Source: Nostoc sp. UHCC 0302 (lineage in GTDB: Bacteria; Cyanobacteriota; Cyanobacteriia; Cyanobacteriales; Nostocaceae). From it: DNA of 64,000 nt. The notes beneath the pieces were generated by a model. The model was not told the DNA's origin. It saw only the letters and a list, made by a program, of their open reading frames with translations, and ran no database searches. This document shows positions 35,163-44,054 of the stretch, piece after piece. The stretch spans positions 6,736,001-6,800,000 of the forward strand of contig NZ_CP151099.1 in NCBI RefSeq assembly GCF_038096175.1. The letters run 5' to 3'. The position numbers were made by a program, and so were the translations under genes. Each line of letters begins with the position of its first letter. The stretch's first letter is position 1.

Positions 35163-38042
35163 TTACTCATTCGAGTCTGAACCTGAATCTTCATTTAAAT
35201 CTGCTAAATCTTCGCCTTCGAAATTCGCCTGTGTAAGCCTTGGCCATTCAAGATCCGCCCCTCGAAGATCCGCCCCTCGAAGATTCGCCCCTTCAAGATT
35301 CGCCCGTAGAAGATTCGCCTCTTCAAGATTCGCCTCTTCAAGATTCGCCCCTTCAAGATTCGCCTCTACAAGAATCGCCCGTAGAAGATTCGCCCCTCGA
35401 AGATTCGCCCCTTCAAGATTCGCCCGTAGAAGATTCGCCTCTACAAGATTCGCCCGTAGAAGATTCGCCTCTACAAGATTGGCCTGTAGAAGATTCGCCT
35501 CTACAAGATTGGCCCATTCAAGATTGGCCTGTACAAGATTCGCCCCTACAAGAAACGCCCTTGCAAGAAATGCCCCTGCAAGATTCGCCTCTACAAGATT
35601 GCCCTGTACAAGATTCGCCTTATACAAGTCTTTAAAAACTAAAACGCAATCTCGCAAATCCAAAAAACTTAGACAATTCAAGCAAAACACATCAGTATCA
35701 GTATCACCTCTCTGCCCTTGCAAGCGGGAAATCCAAGAGCCAAAAGCTTCAGGAGAAGGCCATTTAATCTTGGAAACATTTCGTGTCACTCTAGCGCAGG
35801 CATTTAAGACAGCCAATAACGCTTCTTCTGCATTACGTGCTTGTTGGTTGGCTTGATGAAAAGATTTGATATCAGTCAAAAGTTCCATTGGCATTCCATT
35901 ATGCAGCATAAAACTAATCAGGTCACACAATATCTGCTGCCATTCACTAACATCAGCCCTCTCCTGCTTTAAACGGATTTCATCTACAACGAACTTAAAC
36001 AGATATTTATCCATAGCGGTTGAACCGCATAGTTTAGCCCAGTCTTTTAAGGCTTCTTTTTCATCCCACTTTATGTATTTATTATTTTTACTAAATTCTT
36101 TGATTTCCTGAAAACGTTCTATTTCCTTTACTATGCGCCTTGCTGTTAGATATTCGCCAAAGCTTTTGTGAGTGAATTCAAACGTTTCTTCGTTTTGTTT
36201 ATAGCCGCTTTTTCGGAAATAAAAGGCAGTCAAAAGACGAGTAACACCTGCTTTAGCATCTTGTTCTTTAAAAATAGCTAGAACACGTCTGAGGATATCT
36301 GGTTCACAATTAGTTTCAATTTCTTTAACTGTTGTTGTTCTTCCATCTCCGCCATGCCAAGCAGCAACAGCAATTCCTTCTAATATTCCAATAAAGTCTT
36401 CTTTCTCAACTCCTTTTAAATGGGGATTTTTTATATCTTGATTGTCCTCAGCCCAAACCCGCTTATAAACTCGTGTTAACAAGTCTGCATAAATTTCATT
36501 GAGATTACTATCCTCAGAAAACACCAGTTCACCCTGTTCATAACTCAAAGCAACTAAGTAATTGAGCAATGGTTGAGAAGTGATTTCTCTCAAATGACCT
36601 TGGTCTAAATTTTCTGGTAAACCTGGATATTCATGACCACTAACTGCACCATAAGACTTCCACCAACGTTGTCGCTGGTCTTCGTCTAATAAGTTATTAT
36701 CATCACTATAATTATTTCTTTCATTCTCATCTACAAAATAAGGTAGAATATGCAAGATTTGCTTTGGTTGGCGAAACTCGCTGCTATTGTTTTGTACGAC
36801 TAATTCTCGACCACTGATTAAGACTTGTAAATGAGTCTGAGAATAATTAGCACTACTGACTTGCTGTATAACTTCATTAATAAATTTTTGGGCAACATCC
36901 TCAGCAATTTTGCCTTGCATTGCCAACTCATCTAAGCCATCAAAAATAATTAATAGTCTGGACATATAATTATCTAGCTCTAAAGGATTAGGTGGCAGAG
37001 GAATATCACGCATTGATTTGATAAACTTGCCTATTTCATTAACTAAGTCACCCTCTGGATTAAAAAGGTGTAGAGGAATAAATAAAACTGGAATTTTTAC
37101 TTTGTCTATCTGCTTGGTTGTAAAGATTACTGCCTGTTTAGCTGTAAAAATTTTAGCAAAAGAAGATTTCCCGCTTCCTGGCCCTCCACTAATTACCCGA
37201 ATGGCATCAGCCTTGTCAGCTTTATCTAACCAAGTTTGCAGTTCTGTTTCTAAATCAACAACAACCCGCTGAATCTCCTTCTCTCTTTCTTCATCTTTGC
37301 GCTCTTCGTAATAAGCACGCAGCGGCACATAAACATCCTTCAAGGTAAAAGCTTCAGAAAAGACTCTTTGGTTAATCTGGTTTTGCAGCCACACGGAATA
37401 ACGTTGCCATGACAGTTCTCTTTTAGCGTTTCTTTCAACAGCTTTAATAAAAGGAGTGTCTAATTCTGATTGCAAGCGGGCATATTTATCAGAATGTTCT
37501 GCCCACTCTATATGTAGCGCATTAACAAACTCATCAGGAAGGCGATCGCTAATTGCTTTTGCTTGTGCTTTATTTAAATTAATATCTTCCAACCACTCAG
37601 CAAAAGGTTTTTTGATTGTTTCAACAATTGCTAAGTCTTTGGGATGCTCGAAAAAGTCTTGGTAAATAGTTATTTGTTCTTCTTCGAGTTTTTCTAATGA
37701 CTGGTTGAGGCGATGTTTAGAAATTACTTGAAGGTCATCTGTGTTTACTTCTTTACTTCTGTTGGCTTCCCGCACTAAATCTTGATTGTCTTCTACCAAG
37801 CTCAACATTGCTTGTGTAAGAGAATGAAAAATTAGTATCCAAGCAAGTTCTCCTGGTTCTTTTGCTAGCCCTATTGCTGCTCCAATATCTACAATATTTT
37901 CTGGCACGTTGCCTAAATTACCAGTAGCTGCATTTGCCACAGCTTTTGTTATTCCTGTAAAGACACTCCGCGCATCGATATTTAGTTTTTTGTTTAAAAT
38001 TGCAACTGGCTCAGTGATCAAAATTCCAGGTCTGTTGCTCAT
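35163..38042 (-). CDS. NACHT NTPase with C-terminal pentapeptide repeats
   Basis: A 959-residue STAND-type protein. Residues 1-280 are helical and unrecognised, the usual place for an effector domain (hydrophobic stretch near 65-80). The NACHT NTPase has Walker A GGPGSGKSS (near 286-294), Walker B LLIIFDGLDELA (near 361-372) and a winged-helix/arm region up to about 700. Residues 800-940 are about 27 pentapeptide units (A[N/D]LxX), which would form a right-handed beta-solenoid. NACHT proteins of bacteria are often anti-phage or cell-death switches; here the solenoid takes the place of the sensor. The gene stands alone on its strand with a large minisatellite upstream. Confidence 0.88.
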   Translation of the reverse strand: MSNRPGILITEPVAILNKKLNIDARSVFTGITKAVANAATGNLGNVPENIVDIGAAIGLAKEPGELAWILIFHSLTQAMLSLVEDNQDLVREANRSKEVNTDDLQVISKHRLNQSLEKLEEEQITIYQDFFEHPKDLAIVETIKKPFAEWLEDINLNKAQAKAISDRLPDEFVNALHIEWAEHSDKYARLQSELDTPFIKAVERNAKRELSWQRYSVWLQNQINQRVFSEAFTLKDVYVPLRAYYEERKDEEREKEIQRVVVDLETELQTWLDKADKADAIRVISGGPGSGKSSFAKIFTAKQAVIFTTKQIDKVKIPVLFIPLHLFNPEGDLVNEIGKFIKSMRDIPLPPNPLELDNYMSRLLIIFDGLDELAMQGKIAEDVAQKFINEVIQQVSSANYSQTHLQVLISGRELVVQNNSSEFRQPKQILHILPYFVDENERNNYSDDNNLLDEDQRQRWWKSYGAVSGHEYPGLPENLDQGHLREITSQPLLNYLVALSYEQGELVFSEDSNLNEIYADLLTRVYKRVWAEDNQDIKNPHLKGVEKEDFIGILEGIAVAAWHGGDGRTTTVKEIETNCEPDILRRVLAIFKEQDAKAGVTRLLTAFYFRKSGYKQNEETFEFTHKSFGEYLTARRIVKEIERFQEIKEFSKNNKYIKWDEKEALKDWAKLCGSTAMDKYLFKFVVDEIRLKQERADVSEWQQILCDLISFMLHNGMPMELLTDIKSFHQANQQARNAEEALLAVLNACARVTRNVSKIKWPSPEAFGSWISRLQGQRGDTDTDVFCLNCLSFLDLRDCVLVFKDLYKANLVQGNLVEANLAGAFLARAFLVGANLVQANLEWANLVEANLLQANLVEANLLRANLVEANLLRANLEGANLRGANLLRAILVEANLEGANLEEANLEEANLLRANLEGANLRGADLRGADLEWPRLTQANFEGEDLADLNEDSGSDSNE

Positions 38043-38138
38043 GGGTATTGGGTTGCGCTGCTAGAAGTGCTTAACGAGTTTATTTAAACAACGCTGAACA
38101 CGATTTTTTCGGAAAGATACCAGTAAATTTAATAGTTT

Positions 38139-38468
38139 TTAAAGAATAAAATTGCGGTTGACCTTCAGAAGCTCGATAATGACCTTCGGAGGTTCGATGT
38201 TGACCTTTGGAGGTTCGATGTTGACCTTTGGAAGCTCGATGTTGACCTTTGGAGGCTCGATGTTGACCTTCTGAGGCTCAATGATGACGTTCGGAAGCTC
38301 GACGATGACCTTCTGAGGCTCAATGATGACGTTCGGAAGCTCGACGATGACCTTCTGAGGCTCAATGATGACGTTCGGAAGCTCGATGTTGACCTTCTGA
38401 GGCTCAATGATGCCTTGGCGATTGTAAATCGCGGCTACACAAACAAAATCAGCGCAGACAGGTTTCAA
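38139..38468 (-). other. Reading frame of the minisatellite (7-residue repeat protein, doubtful gene)
   Basis: A 109-residue frame from a TTG consists mainly of a heptapeptide such as NIEPPKV, IIEPQKV or IVELPNV. No ribosome-binding site or ATG supports translation. It lies 96 bases before the NACHT gene on the same strand, so it might instead be leader or promoter DNA. The first 19 residues (KPVCADFVCVAAIYNRQG) do not repeat and could be the end of an older gene. Confidence 0.35.
38160..38411. repeat. Minisatellite, 12 units of 21 bp
   Basis: Twelve tandem units of exactly 21 bp (type GACCTTYGGARGYTCGATGTT). The unit length keeps one frame. Left units are of one type and right units alternate between two types (CTTCTGAGG and GTTCGGAAG), showing expansion of a two-unit (42-bp) block at the right end. 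Confidence 0.92.
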
Positions 38469-38515
38469 AAATCTTCAGATTTATAGCGTTCTCGTTTAAA
38501 TAGAATACACTCTGA

Positions 38516-38602
38516 CCTCTCTCCAAACCTCTCTCCTACAAGGAGAGAGGCTTTGAGGCTTACTCCCCTTCCCTTGTAGGGAAGGGGCTGGGGGTTAGGT
38601 CT
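38516..38602. repeat. Twin-hairpin repeat
   Basis: Two adjacent perfect 10-bp hairpins: CCTCTCTCCT/AGGAGAGAGG (38528-38550) and CCCCTTCCCT/AGGGAAGGGG (38565-38587). Both have the 3-base loop ACA or TGT. This polypyrimidine twin structure is familiar from intergenic repeats of filamentous cyanobacteria. Confidence 0.75.
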
Positions 38603-38723
38603 GTATTAAACTCAACTGCAAAGCACTACAAAATGCAGCCCTAATGCACCGAAGATCATTGATGGTGCGTTGCGCTGCGCGACAACACACCCTACGGGTT
38701 TGTAAGCTGCTATAAAACGCAAA

Positions 38724-38747
38724 AGGGGCGTACAGCTGTACGCCCCT
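38724..38747 (-). terminator. 24-bp perfect palindrome, probable terminator
   Basis: AGGGGCGTACAG and its reverse complement form a strong hairpin, followed on the minus strand by TTTTGCGTTTT. It lies about 58 bases after the gene at 38805-39278 and probably ends it, though the hairpin may also be a dispersed repeat. Confidence 0.65.
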
Positions 38748-38804
38748 ACCAAAAAATGTATATTTCACCCTATTGATAACTGCTATAATTACCTATCTAC
38801 AGCT

Positions 38805-39278
38805 TTAGCTGGCTACGCTTTCGGGTTGCTTTTTCTTAGAACGGCGGTAAAACCTGCGTCCCATCTCATCAATCACTCCATCTAAACCTGCAACATCACC
38901 GCAAGCTTTGGCATAGTTGTAAACTGACAATGCTGCTGCATACGCCTCGCTGCCAGTGGCTATATAAGTATCATCCACTAATTCTTGCAGTTGCGTTAAA
39001 GATAGCAGCACTGGATACAACGCCTCATACAGCGACAAATCCTGCCGCATCTCTTCGACATCAAAAGAACGGGGCAGAAAGTTAGGGTTTTGTGTTGCAA
39101 CTTCCAACGCTTTGCTGACAAATGCACGGCTTTTATCTCCCATCTTGAGCATTGTTCGCCGTTCTTCAGTTGTCAAATCAACCAAAAATGGTAACTTTTC
39201 CCGAATAGTAGCGATCGCTTGCATTACCGCTTCCCGATCTGCTTGATTAAAATTAGCACTGATGCGATTATCTGGCAT
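38805..39278 (-). CDS. Conserved hypothetical helical protein
   Basis: About 157 residues, mostly helical (MPDNRISANFNQADREAV start; AIATIREKLPFLVDLT; MLKMGDKSRAFVSKALEVA). I know similar proteins as conserved and uncharacterised in several bacterial groups. The frame extends to 39353, but AAAGGAG eight to nine bases before the ATG at 39278 fixes the start. No membrane segment or enzyme motif is seen. Confidence 0.72.
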   Translation of the reverse strand: MPDNRISANFNQADREAVMQAIATIREKLPFLVDLTTEERRTMLKMGDKSRAFVSKALEVATQNPNFLPRSFDVEEMRQDLSLYEALYPVLLSLTQLQELVDDTYIATGSEAYAAALSVYNYAKACGDVAGLDGVIDEMGRRFYRRSKKKQPESVAS

Positions 39279-39386
39279 TTTTAATACTCCTTTAGGATAC
39301 TTGAGTTCAGTATTCCCAAAGTTATCAGCGCGATCGCTAGGTAAATTCCTCATAATTATTTGTCTTTTTGCTCCTACCTCCTTGAC

Positions 39387-39753
39387 TCACTCAATCTCAC
39401 TTTCACAAAAAGCTTTTAGCAAGTTTAAACAGTTAGCGATCGCTCCTAAATGAGCAATTTCATAGCCATGTGTGTTTTGTGTGGGAAATGCTAGACAAGC
39501 AGCACGGGCAACATGACCAAATTTCATGGCGATTGAGGCATCGCTACCAAATCCGCTCAGTGTTGTTAGCTGCAATGGCATATCTAGTTGCTTGGCACTA
39601 TGGCGCAGTTGCCTATTTAACGCGCCAGACTTCTACACCAAAAGCGGCAAATCGCTGCATCAACAACTGATTAATCTCGGCTTCTGCACCACTGGGAGAG
39701 TGGTGCATGACCAATTCTTCAATAATTTTAAATAAGCGATCGTAATCCCACAT
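39387..39753 (-). pseudogene. M42-family aminopeptidase gene with internal deletion
   Basis: An N-terminal piece (39753 down to 39613) reads MWDYDRLFKIIEELVMHHSP then GAEAEINQLLMQRF. After a stop and a frame change the C-terminal piece (about 39625 down to 39387) reads LQLTTLSGFGSDASIAMKFG, then THGYEIAHLGAIANC. These are the two ends of an M42 peptidase (normally about 340 residues). The central 230-250 residues with most metal ligands are gone, so the gene is dead. Confidence 0.8.
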
Positions 39754-39765
39754 CAATGAGTTGGT

Positions 39766-40848
39766 TTAGTTTTCAACTTTTGTATGAGACAATTGTGCGT
39801 CAAAAACCCAACTTGTTGTCGTAATTGCCGGCTTTTTGCGTTGCCGCTTGAGTACTCCAGCTACACCCAAACCACTAAGTGCTAACACAGTTCCCCACTC
39901 TATAGAAGGTTCGGGAACAGACTTAGCTTCAATCGCCGCTAATGCAGTATCTGCTACTAACTTATGAATGCCTGTTGTTGGATGTACAGCGTCAAAGAAC
40001 ACATAATCGTTTGGTTGAGAGCATACACTTATAACTGTTTGTAAATCACCGATGACGCAAGGATCAGTGCCATTTTTAAAACCAAATTGTCCTGGATTTT
40101 TTTCGATTTGATTAAATGGGGTAAACACATCAACAGAGACAAGATTAAGGTCAGGACTGTTGGTATACTTGCTCAGTTCCTCTGCTAATTTACTGTTATG
40201 ATCATTTGTCAAAGCAGTTAAATTGCTTGATTGTCCTGCTGCAACTGCAAGTGGAGTCTTGCCCAAATCAGGCAAGTTAAATACCAAAATATTTTTAGCG
40301 CCAGATGCGGCAAGCAACCCTACTGCATTTGATAAATTCTGGACTGTTTGAGCAGTATCAGGAGTTTGACCAAATAAGTAATCATTTGCACCACCCCACA
40401 CAGAATATAGAGCATTCGGGTCAAGCTTTTGATTAGCTTGTAAGACAGGTTGCGTCAATAAGCCGACTTGCTGTAATATTCCTGGCAAAGCTGGGTTGGG
40501 AATAACAGCATTACCTTGACCGGAATTAGCACCGCCGAAGGCATAGTTAACACCTTGGTTAGGGATAGTAGTAGTTGCAGTCAGATATGGAGTAGGCTTT
40601 AAACCTAGCTGATCTCCCAAGTAGTCAACCCATACTTTATCATTGGAAAAACGCCCTTGAGAATAGGGCGGGTCTTGGGGTATGGCTGTTGTTGGTGCGA
40701 TCGCACCGCCAGTAGCAGCGAACACATTACCAGTATCAGAAAGGCTGTCACCAAATACATAAAACTTGCTGAAATTCGCAGCAGTTGCTTTCGCTGGCAA
40801 CATGAAGGAGAAAAGTATAAATCCTGCCGCTACAACTTTTTTTTTCAT
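39766..40848 (-). CDS. Secreted SGNH/GDSL-type esterase with PEP-CTERM tail
   Basis: A 360-residue protein. Signal peptide 1-23; block I FGDSLSDTGN (Ser in GDS, near residue 34); block III VWGGANDY with GxND; block V FFDAVHPTTG with Asp and His of the catalytic triad; then a C-terminal VPEPS motif, a hydrophobic segment (WGTVLALSGLGVAGVL) and the basic KRQRKK. The enzyme should be exported and is probably a lipase or carbohydrate esterase. A further 22 residues follow the basic stretch, which is longer than usual for PEP-CTERM tails. Confidence 0.9.
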   Translation of the reverse strand: MKKKVVAAGFILFSFMLPAKATAANFSKFYVFGDSLSDTGNVFAATGGAIAPTTAIPQDPPYSQGRFSNDKVWVDYLGDQLGLKPTPYLTATTTIPNQGVNYAFGGANSGQGNAVIPNPALPGILQQVGLLTQPVLQANQKLDPNALYSVWGGANDYLFGQTPDTAQTVQNLSNAVGLLAASGAKNILVFNLPDLGKTPLAVAAGQSSNLTALTNDHNSKLAEELSKYTNSPDLNLVSVDVFTPFNQIEKNPGQFGFKNGTDPCVIGDLQTVISVCSQPNDYVFFDAVHPTTGIHKLVADTALAAIEAKSVPEPSIEWGTVLALSGLGVAGVLKRQRKKPAITTTSWVFDAQLSHTKVEN

Positions 40849-41224
40849 GCTGATTTTTTCTTAAGTTCTTAATGTTGCGTATCAAGCTTGACAAATAATC
40901 AAGGAGAATAAATCAACACCCTGTCTGTATAGATAGCTATTGAAAAACTAAGCAGGCTTAATGTGCCTAATTTGCGTAATTATGATTATCTTAGCAGCAA
41001 AAAATAATTAGTAAACCTATCAGAAAAATTACGGTCAATTTTTATAGTGGTTTGATTACTATCATTTAAAGAGTAAGCAAAAATGATGTTTTTAATAAAC
41101 TCCCTAGATTGCACTCATAACGAATTATTAAAATTTCTCTTCCTATGCCCCATGCCCTATTATCAAGAGATTGGGTGTAGAGACGCAACTATAATTGCCT
41201 CTCTACACTGTTCTGATATGAGTT
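40849..41224. other. Intergenic region with one palindromic repeat
   Basis: No gene is seen. A member of the GTAGAGACGC palindrome family with a replaced centre lies at 41175-41208, just after the creatininase gene on its strand, where it could act as a terminator. Confidence 0.5.
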
Positions 41225-41971
41225 CTATTCAGCGTTGATAAATTCTAAATACCCATTACTGAGTTCTTTGACTGCCAAATCATAAAACTGCTTACCATGT
41301 TCTGGCGTTGCTAAACCAGGATTTGATCCCATACGTCCATCGGGGTAGCGAAATCGAAAGTCAGTTGCACCATAAATCCTGTGTCCACTTGCAACTTCTG
41401 GTGAGAGGGGTGCTTGCTTAATCGCCTCTGGATAAATGTACTGCGTGAGAGCTACTTCACTTGGGGTTGCATGAGAACCTTCTTGGTTACCGTATAATTC
41501 TTTAGCTAGCTTGTAAACAGAACTACACATAAACCAGTTAGCTACTTGACATTGCACTCGTTGTGCATCGGGAATCTGCAAATCTTCTAAGTGAGCATAA
41601 GTTTCGGAGAAAGCTGCTTTCAGGGTGGCGATGTTACCGCCGTGTCCATTGATAAAGTAAAACTTGGTAAAACCAGCTTTGGCTAAACAAGTTACATAGT
41701 CTTGCACTAGTTGAATCAAAGTGCTGGGACGCAGACTGATTGTGCCAGGAAAAGCGGTGTGATGTAGTGCCATGCCAACATTGATTGTAGGGCCAACGAT
41801 CGCTTGAGTTGCATCACCAACACCACGAGCGATCGCTTCTGCACAAATTGCATCAGTGCCAATTAATCCCGTTGGCCCATGTTGTTCTGTGGAACCAATA
41901 GGAAAAATAATACCCCCAGACTGTTGTAGATAAGCTTCAACTTCCTGCCAAGTACTTAAATGCAATAACAT
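41225..41971 (-). CDS. Creatininase-family metalloenzyme
   Basis: A 248-residue protein with the creatininase-fold metal ligands: GSTEQHGPTGLIGTDA (Glu, His and Asp, near residues 26-41), NGHGGN (His near 109) and a Glu in SHATPSEVAL. Family members include creatinine amidohydrolase and enzymes acting on cyclic or formamide intermediates. The substrate in this cyanobacterium is unknown. Confidence 0.88.
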   Translation of the reverse strand: MLLHLSTWQEVEAYLQQSGGIIFPIGSTEQHGPTGLIGTDAICAEAIARGVGDATQAIVGPTINVGMALHHTAFPGTISLRPSTLIQLVQDYVTCLAKAGFTKFYFINGHGGNIATLKAAFSETYAHLEDLQIPDAQRVQCQVANWFMCSSVYKLAKELYGNQEGSHATPSEVALTQYIYPEAIKQAPLSPEVASGHRIYGATDFRFRYPDGRMGSNPGLATPEHGKQFYDLAVKELSNGYLEFINAE

Positions 41972-42216
41972 TTTTTATGAACATCCTCAATAAAAGTGCA
42001 GTGGGAATAAATCTGGTTGTGCTAAACAACATCTTTTCTAATTAATGTCCCACTAACACGATTATGAACTTCCTAACTTGGAAGCAATTTTAATGAAATG
42101 AAACTATTTATTTTTATCAATATTGTCTGATACTAAATTAAGATAGATAGTAGTGTTCACTCGTTTGGCTTAACGTAGTGGAAAGCGCTTATATCAGGTC
42201 TCTCTAAAGTGTGTTT

Positions 42217-42266
42217 TAATTACGAATTACATTAGCGTAGCGCGGCGGAGCATCGTTACTAATTAA
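42217..42266. repeat. Dispersed repeat, copy B
   Basis: Nearly identical to 16897-16945, in the same orientation, with only a few base changes in the core and right arm. Confidence 0.75.
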
Positions 42267-42273
42267 TTTGAGG

Positions 42274-42367
42274 TATGGAGTTGCAACGAGTTTTGACAGA
42301 TTATAAGTATAAACGATTCACTGAATTCTGCCATTTCACTCTACGACACCCGTTGCGTAACTCCATA
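42274..42367. mobile_element. Small element with imperfect terminal inverted repeats
   Basis: Left end TATGGAGTTGCAACG and right end CGTTGCGTAACTCCATA are inverted repeats with a two-base length difference. No coding capacity. It may be a small MITE. Confidence 0.4.
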
Positions 42368-42459
42368 TAATAAAAATCTGAGTTGAGTTCTGAGATGTTT
42401 GCGTTTGGGAAAGCAAAGAAGACAAAGATGATTTTTTCCCAGTATGTCTTTAGTCTTAA

Positions 42460-42736
42460 TTAATCAAAGCAATAATGTTTTTTCACATCGCTTGTTATTT
42501 CCCATATACAGGACATCCCAGCGGGAAAAGTCACTCTTCTCGCTTTTACCCATTTGCACTGGCTGTCCACCATCAGGAATCACAATTACATAACCTTCCA
42601 GAAAATAGCACGTTTATTGATAAATTATAAGTCTAAAGGAATTTTGAGACTTATTTTTTCCAAATTACCCATTCAGACACATCTAACTGATTTAAAATGT
42701 TCTTGATTGGGTTGATGGTCAATCTTTGATTTCCAT
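42460..42736 (-). pseudogene. DUF861-type cupin gene, heavily decayed
   Basis: When frames are followed by eye, a complete cupin protein appears: MEIK, IDHQPNQEH, LDVSEWVIWKK, VSKFL, then CYFLEGYVIVIPDGGQPV, then VTFPAGMSCIWEIT, then VKKHYCFD. The pieces are joined by at least three frameshifts and two nonsense codons (TAA after WVIWKK, TAG after VSKFL). DUF861 cupins are mostly uncharacterised small proteins. The gene is not functional. Confidence 0.72.
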
Positions 42737-42758
42737 GCCAAGTTTATTCTATTTGTTT

Positions 42759-43118
42759 TCAACAGTAGGACTGAATATCTTCTCCACACTGATCTACTAA
42801 ATAACACAAAGCACGAAAACGCAAGCCTACGAGTTGATCGTAAAGCGGATTGAGTTTGCACATCGGAGGAATGTGGCCTATTTTGCGACCAAATAGCATG
42901 ATATCACGCTCAAATGGACATTGTGCGGGAACTAGTTTGGCAATAAATTTAGCTAATTTAGGGTTCTGTATTTCAAGTTCATCAAGCCATTTGCGTAATG
43001 GTTGCAGAAAATCTGATTTAGGTTGAAAAAATTTGTTTTTACCACCTACTTGATTGATTATTTCTACCGGGTTAATAAAAGCAGGCAGAACAATAGGCCG
43101 ATTATTTGTTTTGAGCAT
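42759..43118 (-). CDS. Mo-dependent nitrogenase C-terminal-domain protein
   Basis: A protein of about 119 residues. The last 85 residues match the Mo-nitro_C domain of cyanobacteria: PLRKWLDELEIQNPKLAKFI, then LVPAQCPFERDIMLFGRKI, then PPMCKLNPLYDQLVGLRFRA, then CGEDIQSYC. Four conserved cysteines may bind metal. The family is found near nif genes and elsewhere in nitrogen-fixing cyanobacteria; its role is not known. The ATG at 43118 is preferred to a TTG at 43130. Confidence 0.85.
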   Translation of the reverse strand: MLKTNNRPIVLPAFINPVEIINQVGGKNKFFQPKSDFLQPLRKWLDELEIQNPKLAKFIAKLVPAQCPFERDIMLFGRKIGHIPPMCKLNPLYDQLVGLRFRALCYLVDQCGEDIQSYC

Positions 43119-44054
43119 GGTCGTAAGCAAGGTTTTCCCTAGATTAATGAACTATTAGCCGATTTGGAATGTTACTATGCAATCTTTATCAGCAGTTGAT
43201 TTGTGCTTGTCAAAAGAAGTTAAACAAGCCCAAAACAGCAAATTTACATGGAATTTCGGGGACAAATGGTTTAACTAATTGTTATTTAAACCCACCAAAC
43301 CGTGAAGAACTGTCCCACTAAATACAAAATAACAAAGAAAATATAAAAATTGTATTTCTTTAACTTATTGATTATATAAATTGGGGATCATAATCTGACA
43401 GATTAAATTTAATTTATTAGTTCTTAAACTACCCAGTGCCTTGAAGGTGACTACTAAATTTTAAACAGACCTGTAACTCTTGTATTTCATACATTTTTCT
43501 CTTGCAAACCAATCAAAAAAGATTTTATAATATGGTAATTACTCCCTAAAGCAAGATATATGCTACATTTGTTGTGCTAGTTATTACTTACAAAGTTCCT
43601 GAATTTCCTTTGATAAGTACAAGCTAATATACTTGTTTTGCCAGTAACTAAAATTAAGGGAAATCTTGGCTACCTAAAATATGAGGCAAATACTGCTTTT
43701 GCGCCTAAAGAATACCAAAAAGCTAGAGTATTTGTCTACTTATATCTATTGACAAAATTACTGGCATATGTGCTTTTAAAAAACACTGATTTCTAGTCAA
43801 ATATTTAAGAAATAATTTCCGGAGAGCTATGTTTAGCCACAAGCCGTTCTGTCGCGAGCGTATGCTTCGTTATCTTCGCAACCTCTTCTGTCGGAGGCAC
43901 GTGTCTACGCAGCTTCTGAAACTACACCGTACATATTATTGAACAGCACCAGCATTTACACCAAGTGATGTTTGACGGCAAGCTACTTTGGATCTACGCA
44001 ACCTTAGTGCTGCCAGCTTATTTTAAAACAAGTTCAGCTATGTCTAACTTTTTG
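43119..44054. other. Long AT-rich intergenic region
   Basis: It contains a possible 33-codon plus-strand ORF at 43177-43278 and a dispersed GC-rich repeat at about 43836-43917 (with CGCGAGCGTATGCTTCG). No other gene is supported. Confidence 0.4.
43177..43278 (+). CDS. Possible 33-residue ORF
   Basis: ATG-started frame reading MQSLSAVDLCLSKEV, then QAQNSKFTWNFGDKWFN. Its codon use and composition look ordinary, with GGA about 12 bases before the start. No family recognised. It lies divergently upstream of the Mo-nitro_C gene and may be chance. Confidence 0.25.
   Translation: MQSLSAVDLCLSKEVKQAQNSKFTWNFGDKWFN

Larger units (their letters stand above)
41972..42459. other. Intergenic region with two small repeats
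   Basis: No gene is supported. It holds the dispersed repeat at 42217-42266 and an inverted-repeat element at 42274-42367. Confidence 0.45.

Noticed and set aside
35131-35856. Plus-strand ORFs of repeats (FASSRFAPSRF and SPLQDSPVED types)
   Set aside because: They are antisense readings of the pentapeptide-repeat DNA of the NACHT gene; the minus frame continues a full domain structure and the plus frames have none.
38165-38407. Ser/Arg-rich frame (SLRRSTSSF) over the minisatellite
   Set aside because: The 21-bp unit opens more than one frame; this frame starts inside the repeat and has no ribosome-binding site.
38160-38411. CRISPR array
   Set aside because: The 21-bp units are directly adjacent with no unique spacers, so this is a minisatellite.
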